DNA from: Candidatus Peribacter sp.
GTDB lineage: Bacteria > Patescibacteriota > Gracilibacteria > Peribacterales > Peribacteraceae
Direction: 5' to 3'
Length of the DNA: 50,199 nt
Assembly: GCA_018652955.1 (NCBI GenBank)
Contig: JABIBA010000014.1
Location: 1 to 50,199, forward strand
Part shown: piece by piece, positions 1 through 7,246 of the stretch
Position numbering within the stretch: position 1 is the stretch's first letter
How the letters are laid out: each line of letters starts with the position of its first letter
The notes under the pieces: generated by a model
Told to the model about the DNA's origin: nothing
Databases searched by the model: none
Seen by the model: the letters and a program-made list of their open reading frames with translations, nothing else
Translations under genes and position numbers: made by a program

Positions 1-58
1 GCTTCGCAGTATTATTATATTTATGAATGCTTGAATTCGAGAATAGTACGGGTTGGTC

Positions 59-155
59 CCGCCACCACGGAGGGGTGCTGCGGCCGGCGGAGGGGAATTG
101 GTGGCGGTGCATTTTTCTTTGCTACTTTCTTTTGTTGGGTAGACAAAAGAAAGTA
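59..155 (+). repeat. possible partial relative of the dispersed structured element
   Basis: An 8-bp arm CCGCCACC (59-66) is answered by GGTGGCGG (100-107). It is followed by ATTTTTCTTT and a perfect 12-bp hairpin, TACTTTCTTTTG (123-134) with CAAAAGAAAGTA (144-155). The order, closing stem then ATTTTT then a hairpin rich in TACTTTC, matches the 3' end of the elements near 4.0, 23.0 and 26.7 kb, and like them it lies directly upstream of a co-oriented gene (dgt). The primary sequence is divergent and the 5' half would lie outside the window, so membership is inferred. No gene is visible in positions 1-165. Confidence 0.4.
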
Positions 156-159
156 GGAT
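132..159 (+). promoter_or_regulatory. candidate leaderless promoter of dgt
   Basis: TTGTTG (132-137), a 16-nt spacer and TAGGAT (154-159) are followed by 6 nt and the GTG start at 166. The -35 lies in the loop side of the upstream hairpin, so hairpin formation and promoter use could compete. There is no convincing Shine-Dalgarno sequence. Confidence 0.4.
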
Positions 160-165
160 TAAACC

Positions 166-1230
166 GTGATAAAGAACCTTGCTCAACGCATTACAGAAGC
201 TAATCAACTCTTAGCGCCTTATGCAGTTCCCCATGAGGGAACACTCGGCAGGGTGCTACCCGAGCCTCCTGATGCTACCAGGTTCCCCTTTCAACGTGAC
301 CGTGACCGCATCATTCACAGCCGAGCCTTCCGACGCTTAAAAGGCAAAACTCAGGTGTTTATTTCTGGAGTTGGAGACCACTATCGCACACGGCTTACCC
401 ACACCCTCGAAGTCTCCCAAATCAGTCGCGATATGGCGAGGACTCTGGGACTTAATGAAGACCTCGCTGAATGTATCGCACTCGCACACGATTTGGGTCA
501 TCCGCCCTTTGGTCACGCTGGGGAAGATGCACTCGATACGTGGATGAAAACACATGGATCTGGATTTGAACACAACCAACAATCTCTGCGAATCGTTACC
601 ACTCTCGACCACCGATCTTCGCAGTACGTAGGGCTCAACCTAAATAAAGAGGTACTCGAAGGATTGATGAAGCACCGTACGCCCTTTGACAAGGGCGCAG
701 AGGGTCCGCCCTCCCTAGAGGCGCAGATAGTAAATCTCGCGGATGAGATCGCCTACACAGGCCATGACGTCGATGATGGACTACGGGCTCAGCTCTTTTC
801 TCTTGAAGACCTCTCTTCAGTACCACTGATACAAGAGGTTTCACAGGAAGCAACAGAGAACGATACTTCTCTGCGTGGCGCTCTGATTCACAAGCTCGTC
901 TCAGATATCTATACAGTTGGAGCAGTAGATCCCGTAGAGTTTTCTGAATCTCTACGCGAAAAGCTGGATGCACTACGTGGTTTCCTTTGGAAGAATATGT
1001 ATTTACATCCCGAGGTTCTCAAAAAAGCGAACCGTGGGAAGGAGATCGTGATAGGATTATGTGATCACTTTTTGGCTTCCTCTTCAGAAAAAGTTGATGA
1101 GCTTATCCAAAAGCACGGCTGCGAACGCTTCGAAGCAGTAAAAGACTATGTCTGTGGAATGACCGACGATTTCGCTGCTACTACTTTCGAAGCTCTACCC
1201 CCGCAGCAGGGAGATGCTTCAGTGCATTGA
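166..1230 (+). CDS. dgt: dGTPase-like HD-domain triphosphohydrolase
   Basis: Deoxyguanosine-triphosphate triphosphohydrolase-like protein of 354 aa, expected to hydrolyse dNTPs to deoxynucleosides and triphosphate in the cytoplasm. The metal-binding HD signature is intact: H79 in RLTHTLEV, H108-D109 in ALAHDLGHPPFGH, and D193 in NLADEIAY. The N-terminal RDRDRIIHSRAFRRLKGKTQVF block is typical of the short dGTPase-like subfamily. The start is GTG, with a TAGGAT hexamer 6 nt upstream. The last 50 nt overlap the 3' end of the convergent M23 peptidase gene, so the two transcripts are antisense at their ends. The family call is firm; the substrate range of this subfamily is not. Confidence 0.9.
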   Translation: MIKNLAQRITEANQLLAPYAVPHEGTLGRVLPEPPDATRFPFQRDRDRIIHSRAFRRLKGKTQVFISGVGDHYRTRLTHTLEVSQISRDMARTLGLNEDLAECIALAHDLGHPPFGHAGEDALDTWMKTHGSGFEHNQQSLRIVTTLDHRSSQYVGLNLNKEVLEGLMKHRTPFDKGAEGPPSLEAQIVNLADEIAYTGHDVDDGLRAQLFSLEDLSSVPLIQEVSQEATENDTSLRGALIHKLVSDIYTVGAVDPVEFSESLREKLDALRGFLWKNMYLHPEVLKKANRGKEIVIGLCDHFLASSSEKVDELIQKHGCERFEAVKDYVCGMTDDFAATTFEALPPQQGDASVH

Positions 1231-2050
1231 TGTGGCCCGCTCCTGTGATCAGTTCGAAGTGCAGATGAGGACCTGTCGATAGGTTTCCAGCACCCGCAGT
1301 TCCTGGCATTCCTCCACTTAAGCCGATCGGATCTCCACGCAGAACCTGTTGTCCTTTTTGCACATGTAACTCACTGAGGTGACCAGACAGTGTGACATAC
1401 CCTGCGTGACGCACGGTAATAAAGTTATACCCAAGACCATTGTCTACGACCTCTTCCACTACTCCATCGTCTGCAGCTACTACAGGGGTACCCTGCAATG
1501 CTGGGATATCGATCGCATTGTGCTCCATACCAAAGTACTGCTTGTACTCTGGGTCTTGGAAGATCGCAGAAATTCCATACGTCGGCTCTACTGGCCAGTT
1601 GATATTGATCTGTGGATCACTATCGCTCAGCGTTGCTGCTGCAAGCCCTGCACGGTTAGCATCCCACATCTCTTTAAATGTCTGCACCATTTTGTCATCT
1701 GCCCTGCGTTTTCCTTCTATAAGATCAACTATAAGCCGAAGTCCCGCACGAAATTCTTCGTTGAGCTGCGCGCTTAGATCTGGCCCCATGCGCTTTCGCT
1801 CTTCCTCGAGGACATGTAACTGATATTTTAGTATTTCGATGTGCCTGTCTGCAATTTCGCTTTCAAGCCTAGCTCTTCTGATCTCATCTTCTGCAGTGTG
1901 TACCGCAATTTGTGGAGGAGTGTCTCCTCCTTGCGCATCAAGAAGCTGTGCAGATTGGCTCGTATTCATAACATGAGAAAGCCCAAAAAATGCAGCTCCA
2001 ACGATAATCATTAGAGAGAACGGCCGACTGATTTCTATGTGGGTAGGCAT
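1181..2050 (-). CDS. M23 family (LytM-type) peptidoglycan endopeptidase, membrane-anchored
   Basis: Likely extracytoplasmic zinc endopeptidase acting on peptidoglycan cross-links. It has an N-terminal hydrophobic segment (FSLMIIVGAAFFGLSHVM), a charged helical, coiled-coil-like stretch of about 40 residues (AEDEIRRARLESEIADRHIE onward), and a C-terminal M23 domain with HNAIDIPA (HxxxD) and GPHLHFE (HxH), so the zinc ligands are present. I start it at ATG 2050, giving 289 aa, because GGAGG (2055-2059) lies just upstream. An in-frame ATG at 2062 would put that sequence inside the gene. TACAAT preceded by TGC is a possible extended -10 a few bases further up. The 3' end overlaps dgt by 50 nt. 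Confidence 0.88.
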   Translation of the reverse strand: MPTHIEISRPFSLMIIVGAAFFGLSHVMNTSQSAQLLDAQGGDTPPQIAVHTAEDEIRRARLESEIADRHIEILKYQLHVLEEERKRMGPDLSAQLNEEFRAGLRLIVDLIEGKRRADDKMVQTFKEMWDANRAGLAAATLSDSDPQININWPVEPTYGISAIFQDPEYKQYFGMEHNAIDIPALQGTPVVAADDGVVEEVVDNGLGYNFITVRHAGYVTLSGHLSELHVQKGQQVLRGDPIGLSGGMPGTAGAGNLSTGPHLHFELITGAGHINALKHLPAAGVELRK

Positions 2051-2077
2051 GTTGCCTCCCATTGTAGCAGATGTAAG

Positions 2078-2153
2078 TGGCAGGCGCGGCAGGGATCGAA
2101 CCTACGACACCAGGTTTTGGAGACCTGTGCTCTACCAACTGAGCTACGCGCCT
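2078..2153 (-). tRNA. tRNA-Trp (CCA), copy 1
   Basis: A 76-nt tRNA with acceptor AGGCGCG/CGCGCCT, anticodon loop CTCCAAA (anticodon CCA), a T-arm with GTTCGAT and an encoded 3' CCA. It is identical over all 76 nt to the copy at 2734-2809, which lies in the opposite orientation. Identity stops at the tRNA ends; the flanks differ. Confidence 0.96.
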
Positions 2154-2214
2154 ACGTGTCCATAACTATGCACGCAGAATATTACGAACCACACAGTCGG
2201 AGTAGGCAGAGGGC

Positions 2215-2625
2215 TTATTTAGCGGTATCAGTATCTATTCGCTTGCTAGTGCTTTTACGAATTTGCTCAATGGGATCCCCAGCTTGGTGTAAAGCAAGCA
2301 TCATTAAATATGTTGCGTTCTGCTGAACAATACTCGTACTCTCATTATTCATACCAGAAAGGGCAGGCTCTATTCTTTGCATACTTTGGTGCACTACTCC
2401 CCACTGAAGAGCTGTAATGCCGCATTGCAATACATGTGGAGGCAATATACTTTCAAGGCGATCATATGCAATTGAAGCAGTTGAGTATTCGTTTGCTCTA
2501 TCAACAGTCGCATTTTTTTTAAGGGATACTTGTTTTTTAAGAAAACACTCAGCGATAATGAAGGGTTCTATTTTGTCTACTTCGCTTCTCTCATCACTTG
2601 AACTTTGTGAATTCGGATTATTCAT
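2215..2625 (-). CDS. hypothetical protein between inverted tRNA-Trp genes
   Basis: A 136-aa protein I do not recognise. It has a polar, Ser-rich N-terminus (NNPNSQSSSDERSE) and predicted helices with alternating hydrophobic residues in the middle (LPPHVLQCGITALQWGVV, TYLMMLALHQAGDP), but no signal peptide or membrane span. It looks like a small soluble helical protein. A strong promoter places its start: TTGATT, a 17-nt spacer, TATAAT, then 6 nt to the ATG. It lies alone between two identical, inverted tRNA-Trp genes, so it may be carried by, or inverted with, that segment. Confidence 0.6.
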   Translation of the reverse strand: MNNPNSQSSSDERSEVDKIEPFIIAECFLKKQVSLKKNATVDRANEYSTASIAYDRLESILPPHVLQCGITALQWGVVHQSMQRIEPALSGMNNESTSIVQQNATYLMMLALHQAGDPIEQIRKSTSKRIDTDTAK

Positions 2626-2631
2626 ATGTAT

Positions 2632-2660
2632 ATTATAATATATTATTTAATATAAATCAA
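2632..2660 (-). promoter_or_regulatory. leaderless-type promoter of the inter-tRNA gene
   Basis: On the minus strand, TTGATT (2660-2655), exactly 17 nt, and a perfect TATAAT (2637-2632), then ATACAT and the ATG at 2625. Transcription would begin at or next to the A of the start codon. Confidence 0.7.
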
Positions 2661-2733
2661 ATATAAAGACTCACAAAATGCCTAAACTACGCATTCCACA
2701 ATGTGCGTCAAACACGTATAATAATGTAGATAA

Positions 2734-2809
2734 AGGCGCGTAGCTCAGTTGGTAGAGCACAGGTCTCCAAAACCTGGTGTCGTAGGTTCGATCCCTGCCG
2801 CGCCTGCCA
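2734..2809 (+). tRNA. tRNA-Trp (CCA), copy 2
   Basis: Same 76 nt as copy 1, with encoded CCA. A perfect TATAAT (2717-2722) stands 11 nt before the first base, at the right distance to start the tRNA transcript. The upstream region of copy 1 has only a weak match (CATAGT at the same distance), so this copy may be the better expressed one. Confidence 0.96.
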
Positions 2810-2834
2810 AATATATCCACTATCCACCTCTCTT

Positions 2835-2975
2835 ATGACTCACTACATCTGTACAGGCGAATGCAAAGGCCAGACTGATGACCCGAATGTCGGAACATGC
2901 CAAGCAGAAAGCTGCGACAAGCACGGTGAACCTCTCACTGCATGTGAGTGTGAAGACGGTGCTCACGGAGCATAA
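2835..2975 (+). CDS. small Cys-rich, probably metal-binding protein (46 aa)
   Basis: A 46-aa ORF starting MTHYICTGECKGQTDD and ending in a TAA. It contains six cysteines, as CTGEC, TCQAESC and ACEC, plus three histidines, a pattern compatible with a zinc- or other metal-binding mini-domain. I recall similar short Cys-rich proteins in other CPR genomes but cannot verify that here. TATCCA ends 8 nt upstream of the ATG, fitting the leaderless pattern of this window. It lies just downstream of tRNA-Trp copy 2 and converges on fic with a 2-nt gap. The Cys spacing and conserved start context argue for a real gene despite its size. Confidence 0.7.
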   Translation: MTHYICTGECKGQTDDPNVGTCQAESCDKHGEPLTACECEDGAHGA

Positions 2976-2977
2976 AT

Positions 2978-3889
2978 TTACGCACAATGTTCATGGCTTT
3001 TCTCCCATCGAGAGAAGCCTTTTTTTCCAACTTTCCATCTGCCGCGTTCTCTAAATGCTTCGAGTGATTGTTTCTTTGCGGCATTGGAAATAACTTGCGC
3101 GGTGTGCTTTGGGTGGTCACTACCCACGTCACTTAAAAACAATATATCATCGCCTTCGAGATACGCGATCCGTTTATGAAAACTCTCTTTAAGATGCAAA
3201 GCAAATATCAGTTCAAATGGCTTCGTGTCGCCCTTTGCATCGTATGCCTGCAATGCTTTGTAGTAGTCTTTTTTTTCTTTATTACGAATGATTACTGGCG
3301 GGTATCCTACGGACTTTAATTGGAAGTTAAGCAGTGCACGACCGACACGTCCGTTTCCATCGAGGAAGGGGTGAATGTGCTCGAACGCGAGATGAAAAAG
3401 AATTATGCGGTCGAGAATGTGTTCGGATTCGTCTGCAAAATCTGCCATCAAATTATCGATAAGACTCGGTAGTTTTTCGGGTGCAGGAGCGATGTGTTTT
3501 CCGACACGGACATACTCTTTGGTCTTACGAAAGCAGCCCGCAAACTCATCATTAATGTGACTGAGCAACGTGCCATGAACCAGTAAGATCATTTCTTTAG
3601 ACAGCGCCTCTTTCTTTTCAAGCTTCGCCGTAAGGTATTCATTCACCTTCCCAAGATTGATCGCCTCAAACACCTCTCGCTGAGAGCTATTGGGTGGCAA
3701 GATCTGATGCTCAAGGATCTGCTCTGTTTCGTCCAAAGTAAGCGTAGAGTTCTCTATCGCATTCGAGTTAAATACGAGCTCTGGGAGCTCTGCTTCCTCT
3801 AAAAGGGTAAGGAGGGACTCTTTGCCAGATTTAAGCGTATCAAAGCGATTTTTGAGCTCTTCTATGTTGTTTAGAGTGGTTCCGTGCAT
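2978..3889 (-). CDS. Fic-domain protein (AMPylator type) with inhibitory motif
   Basis: A 303-aa Fic protein, expected to transfer AMP (or another nucleotide moiety) to target proteins. The catalytic motif is complete: HPFLDGNGR at residues 173-181, including the invariant His. An N-terminal SNAIEN (42-47) fits the (S/T)xxxE(G/N) inhibitory helix, so the enzyme is probably auto-inhibited and needs no separate antitoxin; none is adjacent. The C-terminal LEAFRERGRWKVG segment resembles a small DNA-binding helix-turn-helix, as in many Fic/DOC regulators. A palindrome covers its promoter (see 3893-3932), and a copy of the dispersed element lies about 90 nt upstream in the same orientation. Confidence 0.92.
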   Translation of the reverse strand: MHGTTLNNIEELKNRFDTLKSGKESLLTLLEEAELPELVFNSNAIENSTLTLDETEQILEHQILPPNSSQREVFEAINLGKVNEYLTAKLEKKEALSKEMILLVHGTLLSHINDEFAGCFRKTKEYVRVGKHIAPAPEKLPSLIDNLMADFADESEHILDRIILFHLAFEHIHPFLDGNGRVGRALLNFQLKSVGYPPVIIRNKEKKDYYKALQAYDAKGDTKPFELIFALHLKESFHKRIAYLEGDDILFLSDVGSDHPKHTAQVISNAAKKQSLEAFRERGRWKVGKKGFSRWEKSHEHCA

Positions 3890-3892
3890 TTA

Positions 3893-3932
3893 ATAGGTGA
3901 AAATACCTAAATATACTATCTTATTCACCTAT
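3893..3932. promoter_or_regulatory. dyad operator candidate upstream of fic
   Basis: ATAGGTGAA (3893-3901) and TTCACCTAT (3924-3932) form a perfect 9-bp inverted repeat separated by 22 nt. AT-rich -10-like sequences (TATATT, TAGTAT on the minus strand) lie between the arms, and the proximal arm is 3 nt from the fic ATG. The placement suggests repression of fic, perhaps by Fic's own C-terminal helix-turn-helix; that link is inference. Confidence 0.5.
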
Positions 3933-3982
3933 AAAAGTCAACCCCTTTATTTAATTAGATATCTTAGCACATGTTTCTCTAT

Positions 3983-4224
3983 GTCACTTTTCAGATGAAA
4001 AGTAACCAAAAATCTTAGCCACTGATGTGAACGAGGCAGACTGCCTGTTTGAGGGCGAAGAACTACGTACACTCTAGTGCTATAGCGACGAATACTAAGT
4101 TGCCGTAGGCAAACACAGTGACCTTAGCTGAGGAGCGCACTCTAAAGAGCAGTACTATTACTTCGCACGAGTCCAGTCTGCCTTGATTTTTTTGGTTCGT
4201 TTTTGCATCAAGGCAAAAATGAAC
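3983..4224 (-). repeat. dispersed structured element, copy 1
   Basis: Minus-strand oriented, filling most of the topA-fic gap. The 5' hairpin is GTTC-AT-TTTTGC, loop CTTGAT (4212-4207), GCAAAA-AC-GAAC. The complement ATCAAG follows at 4187-4182. The shared block TTCTTCGCCCTCAAACA is present. GGCAGACTG near the 5' side pairs with CAGTCTGCC near the 3' side. The end is the terminal hairpin GTTACTTTTC-ATCT-GAAAAGTGAC (4006-3983). Shorter than copies 2 and 3 and divergent in the middle, with the same order of parts. No protein-coding potential supported. Confidence 0.8.
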
Positions 4225-4242
4225 AAAGAGAAGATATTTGAA

Positions 4243-6612
4243 CTACTTTTTCTTCTTCCCACCCCAAGCCCCCTTCTTCCTAGGAGGAGCAGTACGCTTT
4301 TTCTCTAGGAGTTCACACGCAGTTACCAAATCGAGCTCTTCTGGAACAAAGCGTTTTGGAACAGAAACATTTGTTTTACCGTCCGTAATGTACGGACCGT
4401 AACGTCCTGTTTTTACCTGAACCTCTCCTTTCGTGTTTGGATCTTCTCCAAGAATTTTAATCGGCTCTGCTTCTTTTTTCTTACGGTCTTTTGCGGTGGC
4501 GATCAGCTCTTCTGCCTGTGCAAGGTCTACGGTAATCGGGTCGACGTCTTCTGGGAGAGAGACTGTTACTTTGCCCCACTTAATGTACGGACCAAAGCGC
4601 CCTCTGTTTACGGTCATGTCTTCGCCGTCTTTGTGGGTAAGTTTTCGAGGGAAGCTCAGGAGTGCGAGTGCATCTTCGAGTGTGACAGTTTCTTTGGTCA
4701 TTCCTGTAGAGAGACTAGAGCTTTTTGGCTTACCTTTGATCTTTCCTTCTTTAACATCTGCAGGAGTACCTACTTGAATGTATGGCCCGAATCGGCCAGT
4801 AAGGACAACGATATTTAAGCCTGTTTCTTTGTCGACTCCGAGTACTTTTTCTTTCAAGACATCTTCTTTTTTGACTTCTTTTCCTTTGCTTTCGACCAGC
4901 TCTTTAAAGGGAATAAAGAATCCTTTAAGGAACGACGTGCGATCTTCTTTTCCTTCGGCAATACCATCGAGCTTATCTTCCATGTTTGCCGTGAACTGCA
5001 AGCTTACAATATCCGTGAAGTGTTCGGTGAGAAGATCTGTCACGGTGAAAGCTACGTCTTCTGGAGCAAGCTGCTTTCCATCTTTACGAATGTAACCACG
5101 TGCTTGCACCGTAGAAATGGTTGGTGCGTATGTACTCGGTCGACCAATACCTTCGTCCTCAAGCTTCTTTACCAGACTCGCTTCTGTGTACCTCGGTGGT
5201 GGCTTTGTAAAGTGCTGCTCTGGTGTAATCTCCTCCTGCTTGAGCGCTTCGCCTTGGACAAGTTTCGGGAGGAATTTGTCTCCTGTTTGTTCGCTGCTTT
5301 CTTCGTCATCTTTACGGTGTTCATCATGTGTGGCATCGGTGCTCTCTGTGTAGACGCGGTAGTATCCATCAAAGATAACGGTCTGTCCTGTTGCACGGAA
5401 GGTATACTGAGCCACGGAAATATCAGCACCAACTCTTTTAAGTTCTGCAGCAGCCATTTGCGTTGCCATTGTTCTGTTCCAAATGAGTGTGTAGAGCTTG
5501 AGCTGCTGGTGGTCGAGTACATCTTTAAGTGATGCAGGTGTGCGAGGCATCTCTGTTGGACGAATCGCTTCGTGAGCTTCTTGTGCTCCTTTGCTCTTGG
5601 TTTTGTATTTACGGGGAGCAGATAAGACATACTCACGACCGTACTGACTTTCGATTGTAGCCTTTGTATCAGTCAATGCCTTTTCGCTGAGGCTTACGCT
5701 ATCGGTACGCATGTAGGTGATAAGTCCTGTGGTCTCTTCTCCTTTACCAAGGCTCATTCCCTCATAAAGTTGCTGCGCCACTACCATCGTTTGTTTTACA
5801 GAAAATCCGAGTTTGCGACCTGCTTCTTGCTGAAGCGTTGATGTCGTAAATGGTGCAGGAGGATTTTTCTTGAGTTCTTTTTCTTCGATTTCTGCGACTG
5901 ACCAATCTTTACCGTCGATATCTTTGAGCACTTGGTCAGACTCCTCTTGAGAGGTTGGTACAAACTTCTTACCGTCTTTTTGTCGAAGACCTGCTGTAAA
6001 TGTTTCCTCAGTTTCTTTGGCAAGCTCCGCATCGATCGTCCAATATTCTTCAGCGTTAAACGCCTGAATTTCTCGCTCACGATCGACAATAATACGCACC
6101 GCAACCGACTGCACACGTCCTGCAGACAAACCTCTGTACACAGTTTTCCAAAGGAATGGTGACAACGTGTATCCCACAAGACGGTCGAGGATACGACGGG
6201 CTTGCTGCGCTTCTACGAGCTTGTTATCAATCTCTCTTGGGCTTGCAACCGCTGCGTCAATCGCTGATTTTGTAATCTCATGGAACACGATGCGCTCTAC
6301 CTTCTGCTCCTTTTTTGGCTTAAGCGCCTGAATAAGGTGCCAACCTATGGCTTCCCCTTCGCGATCTTCATCAGTTGCGATTAGGAGGCCATCTGCTTCT
6401 TTGAGTGCTTTTTTGAGCGCGGTCACTGTTGCCTTTTTTTCATCGGGAATTTCATATTCCGGTTCGAAGTCACCATCGACGTCTACGGCTAGGCCTGAAC
6501 TTGGGAGATCACGAATGTGTCCCATGCTTGCGAGCACGTTGTAATCTTTTCCTAAAAATTTCTTAATGGTCTTTGCCTTTGTTGGGGACTCGACGATAAC
6601 AAGTTGTGACAT
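4243..6612 (-). CDS. topA: DNA topoisomerase I (type IA)
   Basis: Relaxes negative supercoils by a transient 5'-phosphotyrosine link. From the chosen start (789 aa): Toprim domain beginning MSQLVIVESPTKAKTI with E8 and the acidic cluster D81/D83/E87 (TDEDREGEA), catalytic tyrosine Y300 in GLITYMRTDS, and the late motif EGIGRPSTYA. Instead of C-terminal zinc ribbons it has three GRxGPYI repeats (GRFGPYIQVG, GRFGPYIKWG, GRYGPYITDG) and a Lys-rich tail ending GGKKKK. The reading frame is open further upstream, but ATG 6612 is the right start: the Toprim motif begins there and a promoter with TTGACA abuts it. Confidence 0.97.
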   Translation of the reverse strand: MSQLVIVESPTKAKTIKKFLGKDYNVLASMGHIRDLPSSGLAVDVDGDFEPEYEIPDEKKATVTALKKALKEADGLLIATDEDREGEAIGWHLIQALKPKKEQKVERIVFHEITKSAIDAAVASPREIDNKLVEAQQARRILDRLVGYTLSPFLWKTVYRGLSAGRVQSVAVRIIVDREREIQAFNAEEYWTIDAELAKETEETFTAGLRQKDGKKFVPTSQEESDQVLKDIDGKDWSVAEIEEKELKKNPPAPFTTSTLQQEAGRKLGFSVKQTMVVAQQLYEGMSLGKGEETTGLITYMRTDSVSLSEKALTDTKATIESQYGREYVLSAPRKYKTKSKGAQEAHEAIRPTEMPRTPASLKDVLDHQQLKLYTLIWNRTMATQMAAAELKRVGADISVAQYTFRATGQTVIFDGYYRVYTESTDATHDEHRKDDEESSEQTGDKFLPKLVQGEALKQEEITPEQHFTKPPPRYTEASLVKKLEDEGIGRPSTYAPTISTVQARGYIRKDGKQLAPEDVAFTVTDLLTEHFTDIVSLQFTANMEDKLDGIAEGKEDRTSFLKGFFIPFKELVESKGKEVKKEDVLKEKVLGVDKETGLNIVVLTGRFGPYIQVGTPADVKEGKIKGKPKSSSLSTGMTKETVTLEDALALLSFPRKLTHKDGEDMTVNRGRFGPYIKWGKVTVSLPEDVDPITVDLAQAEELIATAKDRKKKEAEPIKILGEDPNTKGEVQVKTGRYGPYITDGKTNVSVPKRFVPEELDLVTACELLEKKRTAPPRKKGAWGGKKKK

Positions 6613-6619
6613 GTCTGGG

Positions 6620-6648
6620 AGGGTAGGGGTGAGGTGAAGTGTTGTCAA
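6620..6648 (-). promoter_or_regulatory. leaderless promoter of topA
   Basis: Minus strand: perfect TTGACA (6648-6643), 17-nt spacer, TACCCT (6625-6620), then 7 nt to the ATG at 6612. This is the clearest full-length leaderless promoter in the window and it fixes the topA start. Confidence 0.75.
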
Positions 6649-6866
6649 ATACCGCTCTATGACTTGCTTTAGTCGGTAAAACATTGCATGAGAGTAAAGA
6701 TTACTTTCCACATTGATCATCTTTGGTATTCAGGGCGTTTTGGCAAGTGATAGCCATTTACTAGACTTTTCACGTGATATATTTATCCGGACCATGTATT
6801 TTTGGCTTGCGTAAGCCTAATCCGAACGTAAACTTTTACTTGAGTTACATCTTTCCCCTTTATCCT

Positions 6867-7145
6867 ATGTCCAAACAGGATATCATTAACGCCATCGCAG
6901 ACGCTGCTGGTATTACCAAGCGTTCTGCAGCTGCATCACTTGATGCACTCGTTACACTCGTAACAAAGGAGCTCAAGAAGGGCAACTCTGTTACCATTAC
7001 TGGTTTCGGAACCTTCAAGGTTTCTAACCGCGCTGCTCGCACTGGGGTAAACCCACGCAATCCAACTCAGCGTATTTCTATTCCTGCAATGAGGGTTCCA
7101 TCCTTCAAAGCTGGTAAGACTCTTAAGGACGCTGTGCGTAACTAA
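6867..7145 (+). CDS. hup: DNA-binding protein HU
   Basis: A 92-aa histone-like protein that bends and compacts DNA as a dimer. MSKQDIINAIADAAGITKRSAA is the usual N-terminal helix pair, GNSVTITGFGTFKVSNRAAR the conserved saddle, and the arm carries the intercalating proline region (RNPTQRISIPAMRVPSFKAGKTLKDAV). The frame is open upstream, but family length and the motif fix ATG 6867. A rho-independent terminator follows 22 nt after the stop, so it is probably monocistronic. Confidence 0.96.
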   Translation: MSKQDIINAIADAAGITKRSAAASLDALVTLVTKELKKGNSVTITGFGTFKVSNRAARTGVNPRNPTQRISIPAMRVPSFKAGKTLKDAVRN

Positions 7146-7166
7146 GAGATCCCATCGAAATAAGTC

Positions 7167-7192
7167 AAAAGCCTCCAATTTGGGGGCTTTTT
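7167..7192 (+). terminator. rho-independent terminator of hup
   Basis: AAAGCCTCC and GGGGGCTTT form a stem closed by a short AT-rich loop, ending in a run of T. It isolates hup from jag. Confidence 0.8.
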
Positions 7193-7246
7193 GCTAGTAT
7201 TTTCCTTCTCAGACCTCGTAAACCTCGCTATTCTCTGCACCAACAT

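Noticed and set aside
166-1230. Alternative genetic code (UGA as Gly, as in Gracilibacteria)
   Set aside because: TGA serves as the terminal stop of family-length genes such as dgt, and core genes read with no internal TGA.
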